The notes under the pieces are model-generated. The model worked only from the letters and a program-made list of their open reading frames with translations, was not told where the DNA came from and did not search any database. A stretch of DNA of 60,890 bases from Synechococcales cyanobacterium M55_K2018_004 (GTDB taxonomy: Bacteria > Cyanobacteriota > Cyanobacteriia > Elainellales > Elainellaceae), in assembly GCA_015295905.1 (NCBI GenBank), contig DVEB01000267.1, positions 1 to 60,890 of the forward strand, written 5' to 3'. Below, piece by piece: positions 16,635 through 25,555 of this stretch; positions within the stretch are counted from its first letter, which is position 1; each line of letters begins with the position of its first letter. The translations under genes were made by a program, and so were the position numbers.

Positions 16635-18656
16635 TTATTCTGTCGCTGGTTGGCTCTGTTGCTGCCAGGCTAGCCGTTGCAACTGAGCCTCCGCGTAAGC
16701 TTCTGTGTTCTGAGGAATGGCCTCCAGCAGGGCGATCGCCCCGGCCAAATCGTAGGCTGCTTGTCCCTGGGCGGCTCGCAGCACTTGCACACTCCACTGG
16801 TTCATCAGGCGCTCAGCATTGGGACGAGCGGGGCTACGAGGGGGCACCCGGTCAGCAATGCGGATGGCATCCAGCAAGGTACTGGGAGAACCGACGTTAG
16901 CCGTCGCGATCGCCTGTTGCAGCCGGCTTTCTCCCTCGGTCAACACGCGCCAGTTCTGGATTTCATTCTGGGCTTCGTCGTATAGCGCCCGCCCAGCTTG
17001 AATGCGACTGGCAACTGCGATCGCCTCTGGAATATTGCCGCCCGCTGCCAGTTGGCGCGCCCTCGTCAGGATGGGTTGATCCTGCGCTTCCTGGATCTGC
17101 TGCGTCCAGGTGCGAATGCGCGATCGCGCTTCATTGTAGAGGGCTCGTCCTTCCCGAATCTGGCTGGCCACATTGACCGCCGTTTGGATGGACGATAAGT
17201 TCCCCGATGCGGCCAGTTGTTCTGCTTGGTCCAGCAACGGTCGGTCTTCCTGTTGCTCAATTTCTCGCGTCCACTGGCGGATCAACCCGCGTGCCTCATC
17301 ATAGCGGGGGTTACTGGGCGGCACCTGACGAGCATTGGCGATCGCCGAGCGCAGGTCATCCACCGACCCCGACCCCGCAAACTGCCGTGCCATGTCTAGG
17401 TACATCACATCCTGGATCTCTAACTGCCAGCGAGCGATCAGTCGCTGTGCCCGACCGTAGAGGGGGCGATCGCGACCTACCCGTTGCGCTTGAAAGATGG
17501 CAGATTCCAGGTCAGAAACCGTGCCATTCCAGGCTTGAGCTTGCGCCTGGGCCAACAGATTAAAGTCCTTTGCTTCCTCCTGCAGGTTGGCTGCCGCTGG
17601 AATTTGCTGCAAAATATCGAGCGCTTGGTTAAAGTCGCGTCGCGCCAGGGCATCCTCTGCCAAGTCCAGCATTTTTTGCCCGATCTGGGTGATTGTGCGA
17701 CGGGCCGCTGGGTACGCCGGACTGCTAGGCTTGATTTCTTGCACCAGCTTGATCGCCTGCAACAGGTTGGCAAGCCCACCCCGTGACATCAACCGACGGA
17801 TGTTTCCTAGCCGATTGCCATCCTCACGGGAAGCGGTGATCAAATCGTTAAGTTCCTGATACTTCGTGGTCTCCCAGTAACGATTCCCCACATCTAGCAG
17901 TTGCACCGCCAAGTCAAAAGCTTTGCGGGGATCTTGGTTAAGCAGGGCTGCCTCGGCCTGCTGGTAAATCTTTTCTGCGTCGCTCCAGGTCTTTTCCCAG
18001 GCAGTGATACGATCGCTCACTTGGCCATGGGCTGATGTGTCTTGCGGAATTCGTTTGGCCACAGAGATTGCGCCCTGCAAGTCTCCTGCATGGAACATAT
18101 CATCTGCCAGTTCTAGAATCTCCTGAGACCACAGCTCTACCGAGCGATCGACTTCCGGACGTAGGGGGTGGTCGGGAGGCAGGTCTTTAACCAGGGCGAT
18201 CGCCGCTAGCAGGTCATCCACATTCTGCTTGTTGGCAGCTAGTTGGGCACAGTAGAGCCGCAAGGATGCTGAGGCCGTGGGCCAAAAGATCGAGGGACAG
18301 TTGGGAATAGCAGGCAGTTTCAGCAGAATTGCCGCTGCCAACACCCCTGTGCCGATGAAGCCCAGCGTCCCCAGAATCGACCAAAATTGCCAGGTCTTGA
18401 GGAAGCCGACGGGCAACCTGCGCCGTCTAGGACGCGCCATAGGGGGACGCTCCAGATAGAGAGGCGGTGTGGTCTGGGGTAATGCCTCAGGAACAACACG
18501 GGGAGGGAGATCAGACATCAAGGGTACCCCAGACACGGATTGCACAGGCGGTGAATTTACCGGGGCGCAATCGGCCAGGTTGTTCTGGGCAACCTGCCGG
18601 GAGACGCTAGCTTTACGCCTCTGTTGCGGGTTTAAGTGGTCGCGTTCTCTGGTCAT
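16635..18656 (-). CDS. Large single-pass membrane protein with repeated TPR-like motifs
   Basis: About 673 residues from the ATG at 18656 (MTRERDHLNPQQRRK); an upstream ATG at 18695 is possible. The basic, proline-rich N-terminus (about 1-85) leads to one membrane helix (about 91-113, FWSILGTLGFIGTGVLAAAI), placing the rest outside the cytoplasm or in the lumen. The C-terminal 500 residues repeat a unit of about 45-50 residues ending in patterns like GRALYDEAQNEIQNW, GRALYNEARSRIRTW and NPRYDEARGLIRQW, separated by A-I-A-x-A-x-x-I helices. This looks like a helical solenoid. Related cyanobacterial proteins are often named chromosome-segregation ATPase, but no ATPase motif is present. The function is unknown. 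Confidence 0.82.
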   Translation of the reverse strand: MTRERDHLNPQQRRKASVSRQVAQNNLADCAPVNSPPVQSVSGVPLMSDLPPRVVPEALPQTTPPLYLERPPMARPRRRRLPVGFLKTWQFWSILGTLGFIGTGVLAAAILLKLPAIPNCPSIFWPTASASLRLYCAQLAANKQNVDDLLAAIALVKDLPPDHPLRPEVDRSVELWSQEILELADDMFHAGDLQGAISVAKRIPQDTSAHGQVSDRITAWEKTWSDAEKIYQQAEAALLNQDPRKAFDLAVQLLDVGNRYWETTKYQELNDLITASREDGNRLGNIRRLMSRGGLANLLQAIKLVQEIKPSSPAYPAARRTITQIGQKMLDLAEDALARRDFNQALDILQQIPAAANLQEEAKDFNLLAQAQAQAWNGTVSDLESAIFQAQRVGRDRPLYGRAQRLIARWQLEIQDVMYLDMARQFAGSGSVDDLRSAIANARQVPPSNPRYDEARGLIRQWTREIEQQEDRPLLDQAEQLAASGNLSSIQTAVNVASQIREGRALYNEARSRIRTWTQQIQEAQDQPILTRARQLAAGGNIPEAIAVASRIQAGRALYDEAQNEIQNWRVLTEGESRLQQAIATANVGSPSTLLDAIRIADRVPPRSPARPNAERLMNQWSVQVLRAAQGQAAYDLAGAIALLEAIPQNTEAYAEAQLQRLAWQQQSQPATE

Positions 18657-18774
18657 ATCCTCATCCCACACTTGAGCGATCGCCGCCCCAATCAATGCAC
18701 GTTACAATCAATGCACTTTAAAAGAACGAACGCTCCTTAGGAACAGAAATTACATAACCCGGGGGACTCGTGCT

Positions 18775-18843
18775 GCCCTCACCCCCCTGCCCCCTCTCCC
18801 AAGTTTGGGAGAGGGGGCAGGAGTTGGGGGGTGGGAGTGAGGG
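18775..18843. repeat. Long GC-rich palindrome
   Basis: An imperfect inverted repeat of C- and G-runs (CCCTCACCCCCCTGCCCCC TCTCCCA.../...TGGGAGAGGGGGCAGG...). This motif class is scattered in many bacterial genomes and may be a terminator or an intergenic palindromic repeat. A 70-codon ORF across it is an artefact. Confidence 0.6.
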
Positions 18844-19130
18844 CTTACAAGAACATCCAATGATCGCAGTTCTTAAGTCCATGGGTCTTAAGAACAACCG
18901 TTCGTGAGGAAAGACCCCCTCCCCACACAAGGGTATGCATCAAACCGATGTTCAATGGCATCAGCCTTGCCGATTGCTGGTCGCAAACCATTTGCTTGCA
19001 AGTTATTTGTGCATCAGCGCTGTAACAAATCAATCGATATCAGGTTGCGTGAATAGATGCAATCGTACTCCTCATTTGCAAGAAATGTCACCATTTATCG
19101 GGATGTGAACCAAAATTTTATCAATCTAAT

Positions 19131-19286
19131 CCTTAGCATCAGTTCTGGTGAAGCGGGTTTTGAGGCACTGCGCTATGTGCAGTGCCTCAAAACCCGCTTC
19201 ACCCGCATCCCATTCACTACTTGCTTGGAAAATGCGCACCGTGCATTTTCCAAGCAAACAAGCGGCCCAAACGCCTATCTGAACTA
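19131..19286. repeat. Family A-like element with heavily changed arms
   Basis: The C-type end AGCATCAGTTCTGG is followed by a near-perfect hairpin GAAGCGGGTTTTGAGGCACT.../...AGTGCCTCAAAACCCGCTTC (19151-19201) and a second perfect hairpin TTGCTTGGAAAATGC.../...GCATTTTCCAAGCAA (19222-19258). The second hairpin shares no sequence with the usual hairpin 1, yet sits in the same place. The other 470 bp of the 18657-19326 gap show only the palindrome listed separately. Confidence 0.65.
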
Positions 19287-19326
19287 GGTAACCTCCTAGA
19301 GGCGACCACCATTCTTCAGCAGCTTG

Positions 19327-20223
19327 CTATGCTTCGGCCTGGAGTTCCAAGATCAGCTGCTCTAGTTGGTCGCTGTTGGCACGATAGACTTCATTACAGA
19401 AATGACAAGTAGCCTCCGCCCCATTGTCTTTCTCAATCATGTCGCGCAGTTCGTCCTGACCCAGGATTTTGAGGGCACCTAACATGCGGTCAAAGGAACA
19501 GCCGCAATGGAAACGGAGCATCTGCGTATCGGGCATGATTTGCAGTCCCATATCTCCCAGCAGGTCTGCAAAGATCTGTTGCAGTGATTTGCCTGCTTGC
19601 AAGAGTGGTGTGAAGCCTGTGAGTGCTGCCATGCGAGACTCTAGGGTTTCTACCAGTGCCTCATCCCGTGCGGCTCTGGGAAGAACCTGCACCAGCACCC
19701 CCCCTGCTGCCGTCACGCCTTCAGCCCCAACAAACACACCGACCATAAGAGCTGAGGGCGTCTGCTCAGAGCTAACCAGGTAAGAGGCAACATCGTCGCC
19801 AATTTCACCCGACACCAACTGCACTGTACTGGAGTAGGGATAGCCATACCCTACATCGCGCACAACGTAGAGGTAGCCATCGCTGCCAACTGCACCACCC
19901 ACATCCAGCTTGCCCTTGGCATTGGGGGGCAACTCAACATCTGGGTTGTCTACATAACCACGCACCGTTCCATCTAACCCGGCATCCACCAGAATGCCAC
20001 CCAAAGGACCATTCCCTTTGACCCGAATATTGACCCGCGACTCAGGCCGCTTCATGCTGGAAGCCAACAGGAGTCCTGAAGCCATGGTGCGACCGAGAGC
20101 CGCCGTCGCAACGTAGGAAAGCTGGTGGCGCTGTCTGGCCTCTTCGGTCAAACGGGTGGTGATGACCCCCACCACTCGGATGCCTCCGTTTGCTGCGGTC
20201 GCTCGAATTAACTGATCCGCCAT
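19327..20223 (-). CDS. hslO: 33 kDa redox-regulated chaperone Hsp33
   Basis: Holdase chaperone activated by oxidative unfolding, cytoplasmic. The 298 residues match the family. The C-terminal zinc redox switch is complete: C240-x-C242 (FHCGCSFD) and C273-x-x-C276 (TCHFCNE). The N-terminal substrate-binding core begins MADQLIRATAANGGIRVVGV, typical of the family. It is downstream of pepA on the same strand; the 148-bp gap contains a strong hairpin, so co-transcription is doubtful. Confidence 0.96.
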   Translation of the reverse strand: MADQLIRATAANGGIRVVGVITTRLTEEARQRHQLSYVATAALGRTMASGLLLASSMKRPESRVNIRVKGNGPLGGILVDAGLDGTVRGYVDNPDVELPPNAKGKLDVGGAVGSDGYLYVVRDVGYGYPYSSTVQLVSGEIGDDVASYLVSSEQTPSALMVGVFVGAEGVTAAGGVLVQVLPRAARDEALVETLESRMAALTGFTPLLQAGKSLQQIFADLLGDMGLQIMPDTQMLRFHCGCSFDRMLGALKILGQDELRDMIEKDNGAEATCHFCNEVYRANSDQLEQLILELQAEA

Positions 20224-20286
20224 GAATGTAAAGTCTTCTTAACAAGAATAGTTTTATTCTAACGTGCCAAGACGGCAGACCTGTTT

Positions 20287-20350
20287 AACCGGAATTCGAT
20301 CATCACCGTTTGAGGGGTGTCGCGCGTTGCACGACACCCCTCAAACGGTG
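20287..20350. terminator. Strong hairpin downstream of pepA (family A-like)
   Basis: A 47-bp near-perfect inverted repeat CACCGTTTGAGGGGTGTCG.../...CGACACCCCTCAAACGGTG at 20304-20350, preceded by TTAACCGGAATTCG, which resembles a decayed family A end. It lies 22 bp beyond the pepA stop and would stop or protect its transcript. No T-run. Confidence 0.55.
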
Positions 20351-20371
20351 GCTCTTGGAGCGGTCAATCCT

Positions 20372-21844
20372 TTAGGACAAGACCCAACTGACGAGCGATC
20401 GCACCCCAAACCCGGTGCCGCCTGGGTTGTGGTAGCCGTTCTCCTTATCCGTCCAGACGGGGCCAGCAATATCGAGGTGGATCCAGGGAGTTTCCTTGAC
20501 GAACTGCTTCAGGAACAGGGATGCCGTAATCGCTCCCCCTGGACGGGGGCCAGTATTCTTCATATCGGCGACAACGGACTTCATGCCCTCAAAGTACTTC
20601 TCCTCCATCGGCATCCGCCAGTACTTGTCACCGGAGTGCTGCGCCGCTTCCAAAAACTGGTTTGCCAGATCATCGTTGGGACTCCAGAGTCCAGCGATGT
20701 CGTCCCCCAAGGCAACGACGCAGGCGCCCGTAAGTGTTGCCAGATCTACAATTGCATCAACCCCTAGCTTTTCGGTAAACACCAGCGCATCGGCCAGAGT
20801 CAGACGACCTTCGGCATCGGTGTTATTGATCTCAATCGTTTTACCGTTGGAGGCGGTGAGGATGTCGCCGGGGTGAATCGCATGACCACTGATCATGTTT
20901 TCGGTTACGGCACTGATGAAGTGAACCTCAACATCGGGCTTGAGTTGTCCAATGGCTTTGGCGGCCCCCAGGGTGGCAGCCGCTCCCCCCATATCGGTCT
21001 TCATCATTTCAATGCCACTGCCTGCCCCTTTGATATTCAGTCCTCCGCTGTCAAAGGTCAGCCCTTTACCCACGATCGCCACTTTTTTGCGCGGTGTACC
21101 GACTGGACGGTAGGTGAGATGGATGAACTTGGGGGGCATATCAGAAGCCTGGGCAACACCCAAAAAGGCTCCCATACCAAGCTTTTCACAGTCTTCTTTT
21201 TCCAGAATTTCCAGCTCCATGCCATACTCGTTGGCGATCGCCGCAGCCGTTTCCGCCATCGTAATCGGCGTCACAATGTTTGCTGGAGCAGACACTAATT
21301 CTCGGGCCAGGATCACCCCCAGGGCAATTTGTTGACCTTTCGTGATAGCAGCATCCTGACCGGCAAAACCAAGGAGTTCCACCCGTTCTAGTTTTGGGGG
21401 CTTTTCGTCACTGTCAGACTTGAAGCGGGTGTCTTGGTGCAGGGCAAGTTCAATGCCCTCGACCACCGCTTGCACAGAGGCTGCCGCATTTCCATTCCAG
21501 GTCGGCAGGCTGAGGCCAAGGGTTTTCACTCTCTCTTTTTGGGCAATGCGGGCAGCAGCAGCAGCAGCACGACGGAGCGTTTCAGGCGTCAGGTGTTCGA
21601 CTTTACCCAAGCCAACCAGTCCCACTTTGCGCACCGGACTCTGACTGCCTACACGGGCGCTGATACTGCTCTCTGCTTTACCCTTAAATTCTGCTTCGCT
21701 TATGATTTCCTGCAACGTCCCCGCCAGTTTGTGGTCTAGCGTCGTCAGATCGCCAGTCAGTTCCACGCCATCTTCAAACAGGCCAATCACCAGACAATCT
21801 CCCGTCCACTCGGCGCGGGGGGTATCAATCCCTCGAAATTCCAT
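20372..21844 (-). CDS. pepA: Leucyl aminopeptidase (M17)
   Basis: Cytosolic two-metal aminopeptidase releasing N-terminal residues, hexameric in known members. 490 residues, standard length. The M17 signature NTDAEGRL holds metal ligands Asp and Glu and the bicarbonate-site Arg. Upstream ligands lie in [15 protein letters not shown] and [13 protein letters not shown]. The N-terminal domain (about 1-160) is the less conserved hexamerisation domain. The ATG at 21844 is supported by [13 protein letters not shown] with no better downstream choice. Monocistronic. Confidence 0.95.
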   Translation of the reverse strand: MEFRGIDTPRAEWTGDCLVIGLFEDGVELTGDLTTLDHKLAGTLQEIISEAEFKGKAESSISARVGSQSPVRKVGLVGLGKVEHLTPETLRRAAAAAARIAQKERVKTLGLSLPTWNGNAAASVQAVVEGIELALHQDTRFKSDSDEKPPKLERVELLGFAGQDAAITKGQQIALGVILARELVSAPANIVTPITMAETAAAIANEYGMELEILEKEDCEKLGMGAFLGVAQASDMPPKFIHLTYRPVGTPRKKVAIVGKGLTFDSGGLNIKGAGSGIEMMKTDMGGAAATLGAAKAIGQLKPDVEVHFISAVTENMISGHAIHPGDILTASNGKTIEINNTDAEGRLTLADALVFTEKLGVDAIVDLATLTGACVVALGDDIAGLWSPNDDLANQFLEAAQHSGDKYWRMPMEEKYFEGMKSVVADMKNTGPRPGGAITASLFLKQFVKETPWIHLDIAGPVWTDKENGYHNPGGTGFGVRSLVSWVLS

Positions 21845-21983
21845 TGCTTTCAGTACCTGATACGTCTTTTAGAGGTCTACATCTCCCAGTATTGCTCAAC
21901 TTGAGCCAACCGCACTGATTTCCTCGGAGAAGGGAAATTGCAGCTAGTTAACACTATCACCTCTAGCAAGAGGAGCACCGCAA

Positions 21984-22045
21984 TTATGGCGCTAGGCGCT
22001 CATGATGCAATCAACGTTTTGACCAATGTGTTCAGCACTATACCC
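21984..22045. repeat. Family C element fragment
   Basis: Starts with the family C head ATTATGGCGCTAGGCGCTCATGATG, then loses the usual hairpin, and ends against a family A copy at 22048. Confidence 0.6.
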
Positions 22046-22047
22046 GT

Positions 22048-22170
22048 AACGTCAGTTCGGCATACGCTGAACGCCTCGATGTTCCCTGTGCGCTGTGTAG
22101 GAAACATCGAGGCGCTTGGGGCACCGCACGATGCATAGTGTTCAAACGCCTCTTAATCCGAACTGACGTT
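22048..22170. mobile_element. Family A element with perfect 13-bp terminal inverted repeats
   Basis: AACGTCAGTTCGG at the left and CCGAACTGACGTT at the right are exact inverted repeats. The internal hairpin CGCCTCGATGTTCC.../GGAAACATCGAGGCG is intact; hairpin 2 (TTGGGGCACCGC.../...) has decayed. It is separated by 5 bp from the next copy. Confidence 0.85.
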
Positions 22171-22175
22171 GTTTT

Positions 22176-22299
22176 AACGTGAATTCGGGATACGCTGAAA
22201 CCCTTGCTGTTCCGTGGGCGACGCCCACGGAACAGCAAGGGTTTTGGGTCACCACACCGGGCGCGGTGACCCAAAACTCTCTTAACCAGAACTGACGTT
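22176..22299. mobile_element. Family A element with 7-bp flanking direct repeat (tandem with previous copy)
   Basis: AACGTGAATTCGGG end, hairpins CCCTTGCTGTTCCGTGGGCG.../... and GGGTCACCACACC.../...GGTGACCC, ACCAGAACTGACGTT end. The 7-mer TGTTTTA lies outside both ACGT termini. The neighbour copy at 22048 shares one of these flanks, so this copy most likely inserted next to an older one. Confidence 0.85.
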
Positions 22300-22312
22300 G
22301 TTTTAGGGTTGA

Positions 22313-22954
22313 TTATTTTTGAGGGCGGCGTTTTGCGGTCATCAGGCGTTGGGCGATCGCCCCTAGAATCCCAATTCCAGCCAGCACGCTGAGGCCGATC
22401 GCCCATGCCGGAGCAATCAGGGAGGCGGCAGGTGCAGGGGAGGCTGTCTGGCTTGTGGACGCAGGCGTAGCAGTCTCTGCCGTGGGGAGGGGGGAGGCGG
22501 TGGGTTGACCTGCGGCAACAGTGACATCGAAGCGTAGTTCGAAGGGTTGGAAGTTGCCTGCGGTTTTGGGGGCACCTCGCAAGACTAGAACGTAAGCGCC
22601 AACCTGGGGGAAGGTAACGGTTGCACCGGGGATATTGCTGAAGCCCTCGGCAGAAATAGGTCTGAGGGAGAGTTCTGCGAGGGCAGGAGTGCCGGGTTGG
22701 TAGGGTTGAGGGTAGAGCGTGAGACGGCAGTTGCACTGGCCTAGGGGAATTTGCTCGCCGCCTTGGCGGGTGAGGGCAAACCAGACGAGGCTGGGTTCTC
22801 CGGCGCGGGGGGTATCGCTGGGTTCGATGTGTTTAGTCGCGCCAATTTCGCCAGAAATCTTCACTTTGTGCGCGATCGCTGGGGTTGAGCCGAGGGTGAT
22901 TAGGAACATGGCAGGGACGGTGAGACCGATCGCCCGTTTTGTTGGAGTAAACAT
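22313..22954 (-). CDS. Exported C-terminally anchored protein, unknown function
   Basis: 213 residues from ATG 22954: signal peptide (about 1-29, ending STPAIA-HKV), a beta-rich periplasmic domain (about 30-150, with GQCNCRLTLYPQP and a Pro-rich surface), a Ser/Thr/Pro/Ala linker and a C-terminal membrane helix (about 180-203, AWAIGLSVLAGIGILGAIAQ) with a basic tail. It lies 186 bp downstream of the polytopic HCxGMCGP protein on the same strand, with a family A copy between. Beta-sandwich, membrane-anchored proteins next to such transporters are often copper or redox related; that is only contextual here. Confidence 0.75.
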   Translation of the reverse strand: MFTPTKRAIGLTVPAMFLITLGSTPAIAHKVKISGEIGATKHIEPSDTPRAGEPSLVWFALTRQGGEQIPLGQCNCRLTLYPQPYQPGTPALAELSLRPISAEGFSNIPGATVTFPQVGAYVLVLRGAPKTAGNFQPFELRFDVTVAAGQPTASPLPTAETATPASTSQTASPAPAASLIAPAWAIGLSVLAGIGILGAIAQRLMTAKRRPQK

Positions 22955-22958
22955 GACG

Positions 22959-22988
22959 CTGGTTAAATCTGTTCTGGTTAAATCTGTT
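22959..22988. repeat. Perfect 15-bp tandem duplication
   Basis: CTGGTTAAATCTGTT is present twice in succession (22959-22973, 22974-22988), directly upstream of the exported protein's start. Confidence 0.9.
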
Positions 22989-23017
22989 GCGTTTTGGCTA
23001 ACGTGATTTTTTTGGCT

Positions 23018-23135
23018 AACGTGAATTCGAGACAAGCTGAAACCCTTGCTGTTCTAAAAGCGTGTCTTGCCTGAAACATCAAGGGTGTTGAGACACCGCG
23101 CAGTGTCCCAACCCCTACTGAACCCGACCTAACGT
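23018..23135. repeat. Family A element between exported protein and polytopic protein genes
   Basis: AACGTGAATTCGAG end, degenerate hairpins (CCCTTGCTGTTC.../...; GAGACACCGCGCAGTGTCC) and CGACCTAACGTT end, 5 bp from the stop codon of the 23141 gene. Flanks TTGGCTA (left) and TTGGTTA (right, offset one base) suggest an aged target duplication. A duplicated TTTGGCTAACGTGATT lies just left. Confidence 0.75.
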
Positions 23136-23140
23136 TTTGG

Positions 23141-24475
23141 TTACTTTTTGTCGCATTCGCCACTTTTACAGGCTCCAGTCGGGAGTTGTGCCTGAGATGC
23201 TGCCGATTTGCGGGTCGTTGGCGTCCCTACTTTGGCAGCACTGCTGGATAGAGGGGCAGCATAGTATGGCTGCAGCGCTAACCATGCCCAAAACTGGGGC
23301 GATCGCAGCAACAGCACGGCCAGCAGCAGCACCCCCACCAGTCCACTCCGCAGCCAGTGCACCCCAGTCAGATGCAAGCCTCCTAGATAGCTGGCGCCAG
23401 TCAAGATGCAGTGAATACCTGCCAGCAGCAGTGCAGGCACAGCCAGCAAATGCAGTGTTCGCCAGTGCTGACCCAGACGCCGTTGCATGGAGTCAATGCT
23501 AGTGAGGGCGAGGGGAACCATCAGACTCAGGGCGATTGCACCCAGGCCGATTCCCCACCGATGCTGCGGCACCATAAACCAGAAAGCGTGCAGGTTCCAG
23601 CCCCAGCTATGCTCCAGCATATGGGCAGTATGGGCGATCGCCAGCACAAAGGCCCCTACCCCCAAGCCCCGGCGCACCTGCAACAGCCCTGACCAGCAGC
23701 GACTGAGGGGACGCGCCACCAAGGCCAAGGCCAATAAGATCAGAGCACCGTGCCCAGTGTAGTCGGCCATGAGGTCGCCGCTGCGGAAGAGGGTAAGCAG
23801 GCCAATGGTGAGGGTCACCCAGCCACCCAATCGAAATAACTGACTGCGGCGATCGCCACTCAAAGCCGATGCCGAAACCCCAATTCCCAACATCATGGGC
23901 AGAGTACCCAGCCCAAACGCCAGCAAGGTGGCTCCACCGCGCCACAGGCTGCCAGTTTCTGCGGCTTTAATCTGGGCAGCGTAGAGGAAACCGCAGGGAA
24001 TCAGGCCCCAGACAGTGCCTAGCAATAGGGGCGTGAGGGGGTGCGATCGCATCGAAAGGCGAGTCATGGCGTTACCCAACCGCTGGTGCAGACCATCTTG
24101 CAGCAACGGGTGCACAAATGGGATGTGGGGAAGCAGCCTAGGGTTAATTTGCACCACCCCAAACCAGACCAGGAACACCCCCGTCAGGATGGTCATTGCC
24201 TGCCGCAAGGAACTGCCAATGCCTGCCACCTGTCCCCCGGCGATCAACACCGACCCCAAGGCACCAATCGCCGCACCAACCAGTGCGTAGCTGATCAGCC
24301 GTCCTAGGTTGAGCAAACCGTGAAACAGGACTCGCTGGCAGCGGTCAGGCGTTTCCCCCATGTGGGTGTGGCTTTGTGAGAGGGCAAAGGCTGCTGCCAG
24401 AGGACCGCACATTCCCACACAATGACCAAAACTTCCTAAAAATCCCAAGCTGAAGATCAGCAACAGGTCAAGCAT
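23141..24475 (-). CDS. Polytopic membrane fusion: HCxGMCGP (DsbD_2/TauE-like) domain plus ferric-reductase-like heme domain
   Basis: 444 residues with about 11 membrane helices. The N-terminal half (about 1-215) begins MLDLLLIFSLGFLGSFGHC followed by VGMCGPLAA, the signature of the DsbD_2/UreH (SafE-like) group, which includes proteins linked to copper delivery for cytochrome oxidase. It has a second conserved block WGLIPCGFLYAA. The C-terminal half (about 225-395) resembles YedZ/ferric-reductase-like bis-His heme proteins: IAHTAHMLEHSWGW, WRTLHLLAVPALLLAGIHC. The extreme C-terminus is a Cys motif, CKSGECDKK. I infer a redox or metal (possibly copper) role. It lies upstream of the exported anchored protein and 660 bp from the divergent petRP-like pair. 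Confidence 0.82.
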   Translation of the reverse strand: MLDLLLIFSLGFLGSFGHCVGMCGPLAAAFALSQSHTHMGETPDRCQRVLFHGLLNLGRLISYALVGAAIGALGSVLIAGGQVAGIGSSLRQAMTILTGVFLVWFGVVQINPRLLPHIPFVHPLLQDGLHQRLGNAMTRLSMRSHPLTPLLLGTVWGLIPCGFLYAAQIKAAETGSLWRGGATLLAFGLGTLPMMLGIGVSASALSGDRRSQLFRLGGWVTLTIGLLTLFRSGDLMADYTGHGALILLALALVARPLSRCWSGLLQVRRGLGVGAFVLAIAHTAHMLEHSWGWNLHAFWFMVPQHRWGIGLGAIALSLMVPLALTSIDSMQRRLGQHWRTLHLLAVPALLLAGIHCILTGASYLGGLHLTGVHWLRSGLVGVLLLAVLLLRSPQFWAWLALQPYYAAPLSSSAAKVGTPTTRKSAASQAQLPTGACKSGECDKK

Positions 24476-25135
24476 GACGGTTTAACGGAATCTAATGAAT
24501 GGCAGTGAGGCATAATGCATGATGCAGATTGGCGGTCAGTCCTGAGGAATCACCGGAACTGAAATCCTGCTAGAATCGCGATTTACTAGGATGCATCAGG
24601 GATACATCGGCACCTTGGCATCGTAACCTCATGTTGAGTGTCATTTGCCCAAAAAGTTTGCTCAAAAAAGAATCAGGGCCAGCACTGACTAGAGAGTGAA
24701 CCAGCTCACGCGGACTCAGTGAAATGGTTCCTCTTTCTGTTGTGCCAGCCCTGGAGGGGTCACAAAATCTTGACGGCAGGCTTATCAGCCAGTCTCCCAA
24801 ACGCTTCACTGTCGGCTCAGGTTAGGGATGCCTGCCAGACCTAGACGGTCGCAACCAACCTAACCCATCTCCCCATCCTTAACTCCAGCAGCACCAAGCC
24901 GCTAAGCATCAAACCATGACACGGTCGCCAACAGGAGCCTGCAAAGACATCCATCAGTCTTTCCTATGATGACGAAACAGGACAACTGCGTCAAAAGACA
25001 GTCTGTCAAACTTTGCGAAAAGGTAGATTTTGACGCGATCGCCTATCTCTTCCGCTACCCTAAATTAGAAAGATCCTACGCATCTCTGCACCTCTTGCTC
25101 TCAAGTTCTCTCAAAAAAATCGCTTAAAAATTGAT
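24476..25135. other. 660-bp gap with no recognisable gene
   Basis: The divergent promoter region of the polytopic gene and the petR-like gene. A 79-codon minus-strand ORF (24570-24809) has no family likeness and is interrupted by simple composition, so it is not called. No family A-E repeat is present, unusual for a gap of this size here. Confidence 0.5.
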
Positions 25136-25555
25136 ATGGCTCCTCTGCCCGACTTTCGACCTAGGCAACTATCGCTTGGCCCCCTCGAAGCTGAAATCTT
25201 GGAAATCCTCTGGCAACGCGGTGCCGCCACCGTGAAGGAGATCCACAATCAAATCTTGGAAGACCCCGACCGGGAGTTAGCCTACGCCTCGGTTACTACT
25301 GTTCTGCGTCGCCTCACCGAGAAGGGCTGGTTAGTCTGCAACACAGCAGACCGAGCCTTCGTTTGGCAACCTCGTGTGACGCGAGAAGAGGCTACGATTT
25401 TGAAGGCACACAACCAGTTGCAAGAGTTTTTGCAGGTTGGTAATCCTGACATTGTGGCTGCCTTCGCCGACGAACTCGACCACACCAGTCTAGACAAGCT
25501 GGAGGCGATCGCTCAACGCATCAAGGCTGCTCGTGAGGCAAGGGAGAAGAGCTAA
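25136..25555 (+). CDS. petR: BlaI/MecI-family repressor, probable PetR
   Basis: A 139-residue winged-helix repressor (LGPLEAEILEILWQRGAATVK; recognition region YASVTTVLRRLTEKGWL) with a C-terminal dimerisation helix region. Paired with the M56 protease gene in the arrangement of Synechocystis petR-petP, where PetR represses the plastocyanin gene and supports cytochrome c6 expression until PetP removes it when copper is present. That assignment rests on family and gene order; petE and petJ are not in the window. The stop overlaps the next start (TAATG), so the pair is translationally coupled. Confidence 0.85.
   Translation: MAPLPDFRPRQLSLGPLEAEILEILWQRGAATVKEIHNQILEDPDRELAYASVTTVLRRLTEKGWLVCNTADRAFVWQPRVTREEATILKAHNQLQEFLQVGNPDIVAAFADELDHTSLDKLEAIAQRIKAAREAREKS

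Noticed and set aside
18718-18930. 70-codon ORF on the minus strand
   Set aside because: It crosses a GC-rich palindrome and has the composition of the palindrome, with no family likeness.
24570-24809. 79-codon ORF in the petR upstream gap
   Set aside because: No recognisable sequence, weak start context and no HIP1-type codon context. Could be a decayed insertion sequence, but nothing supports it.
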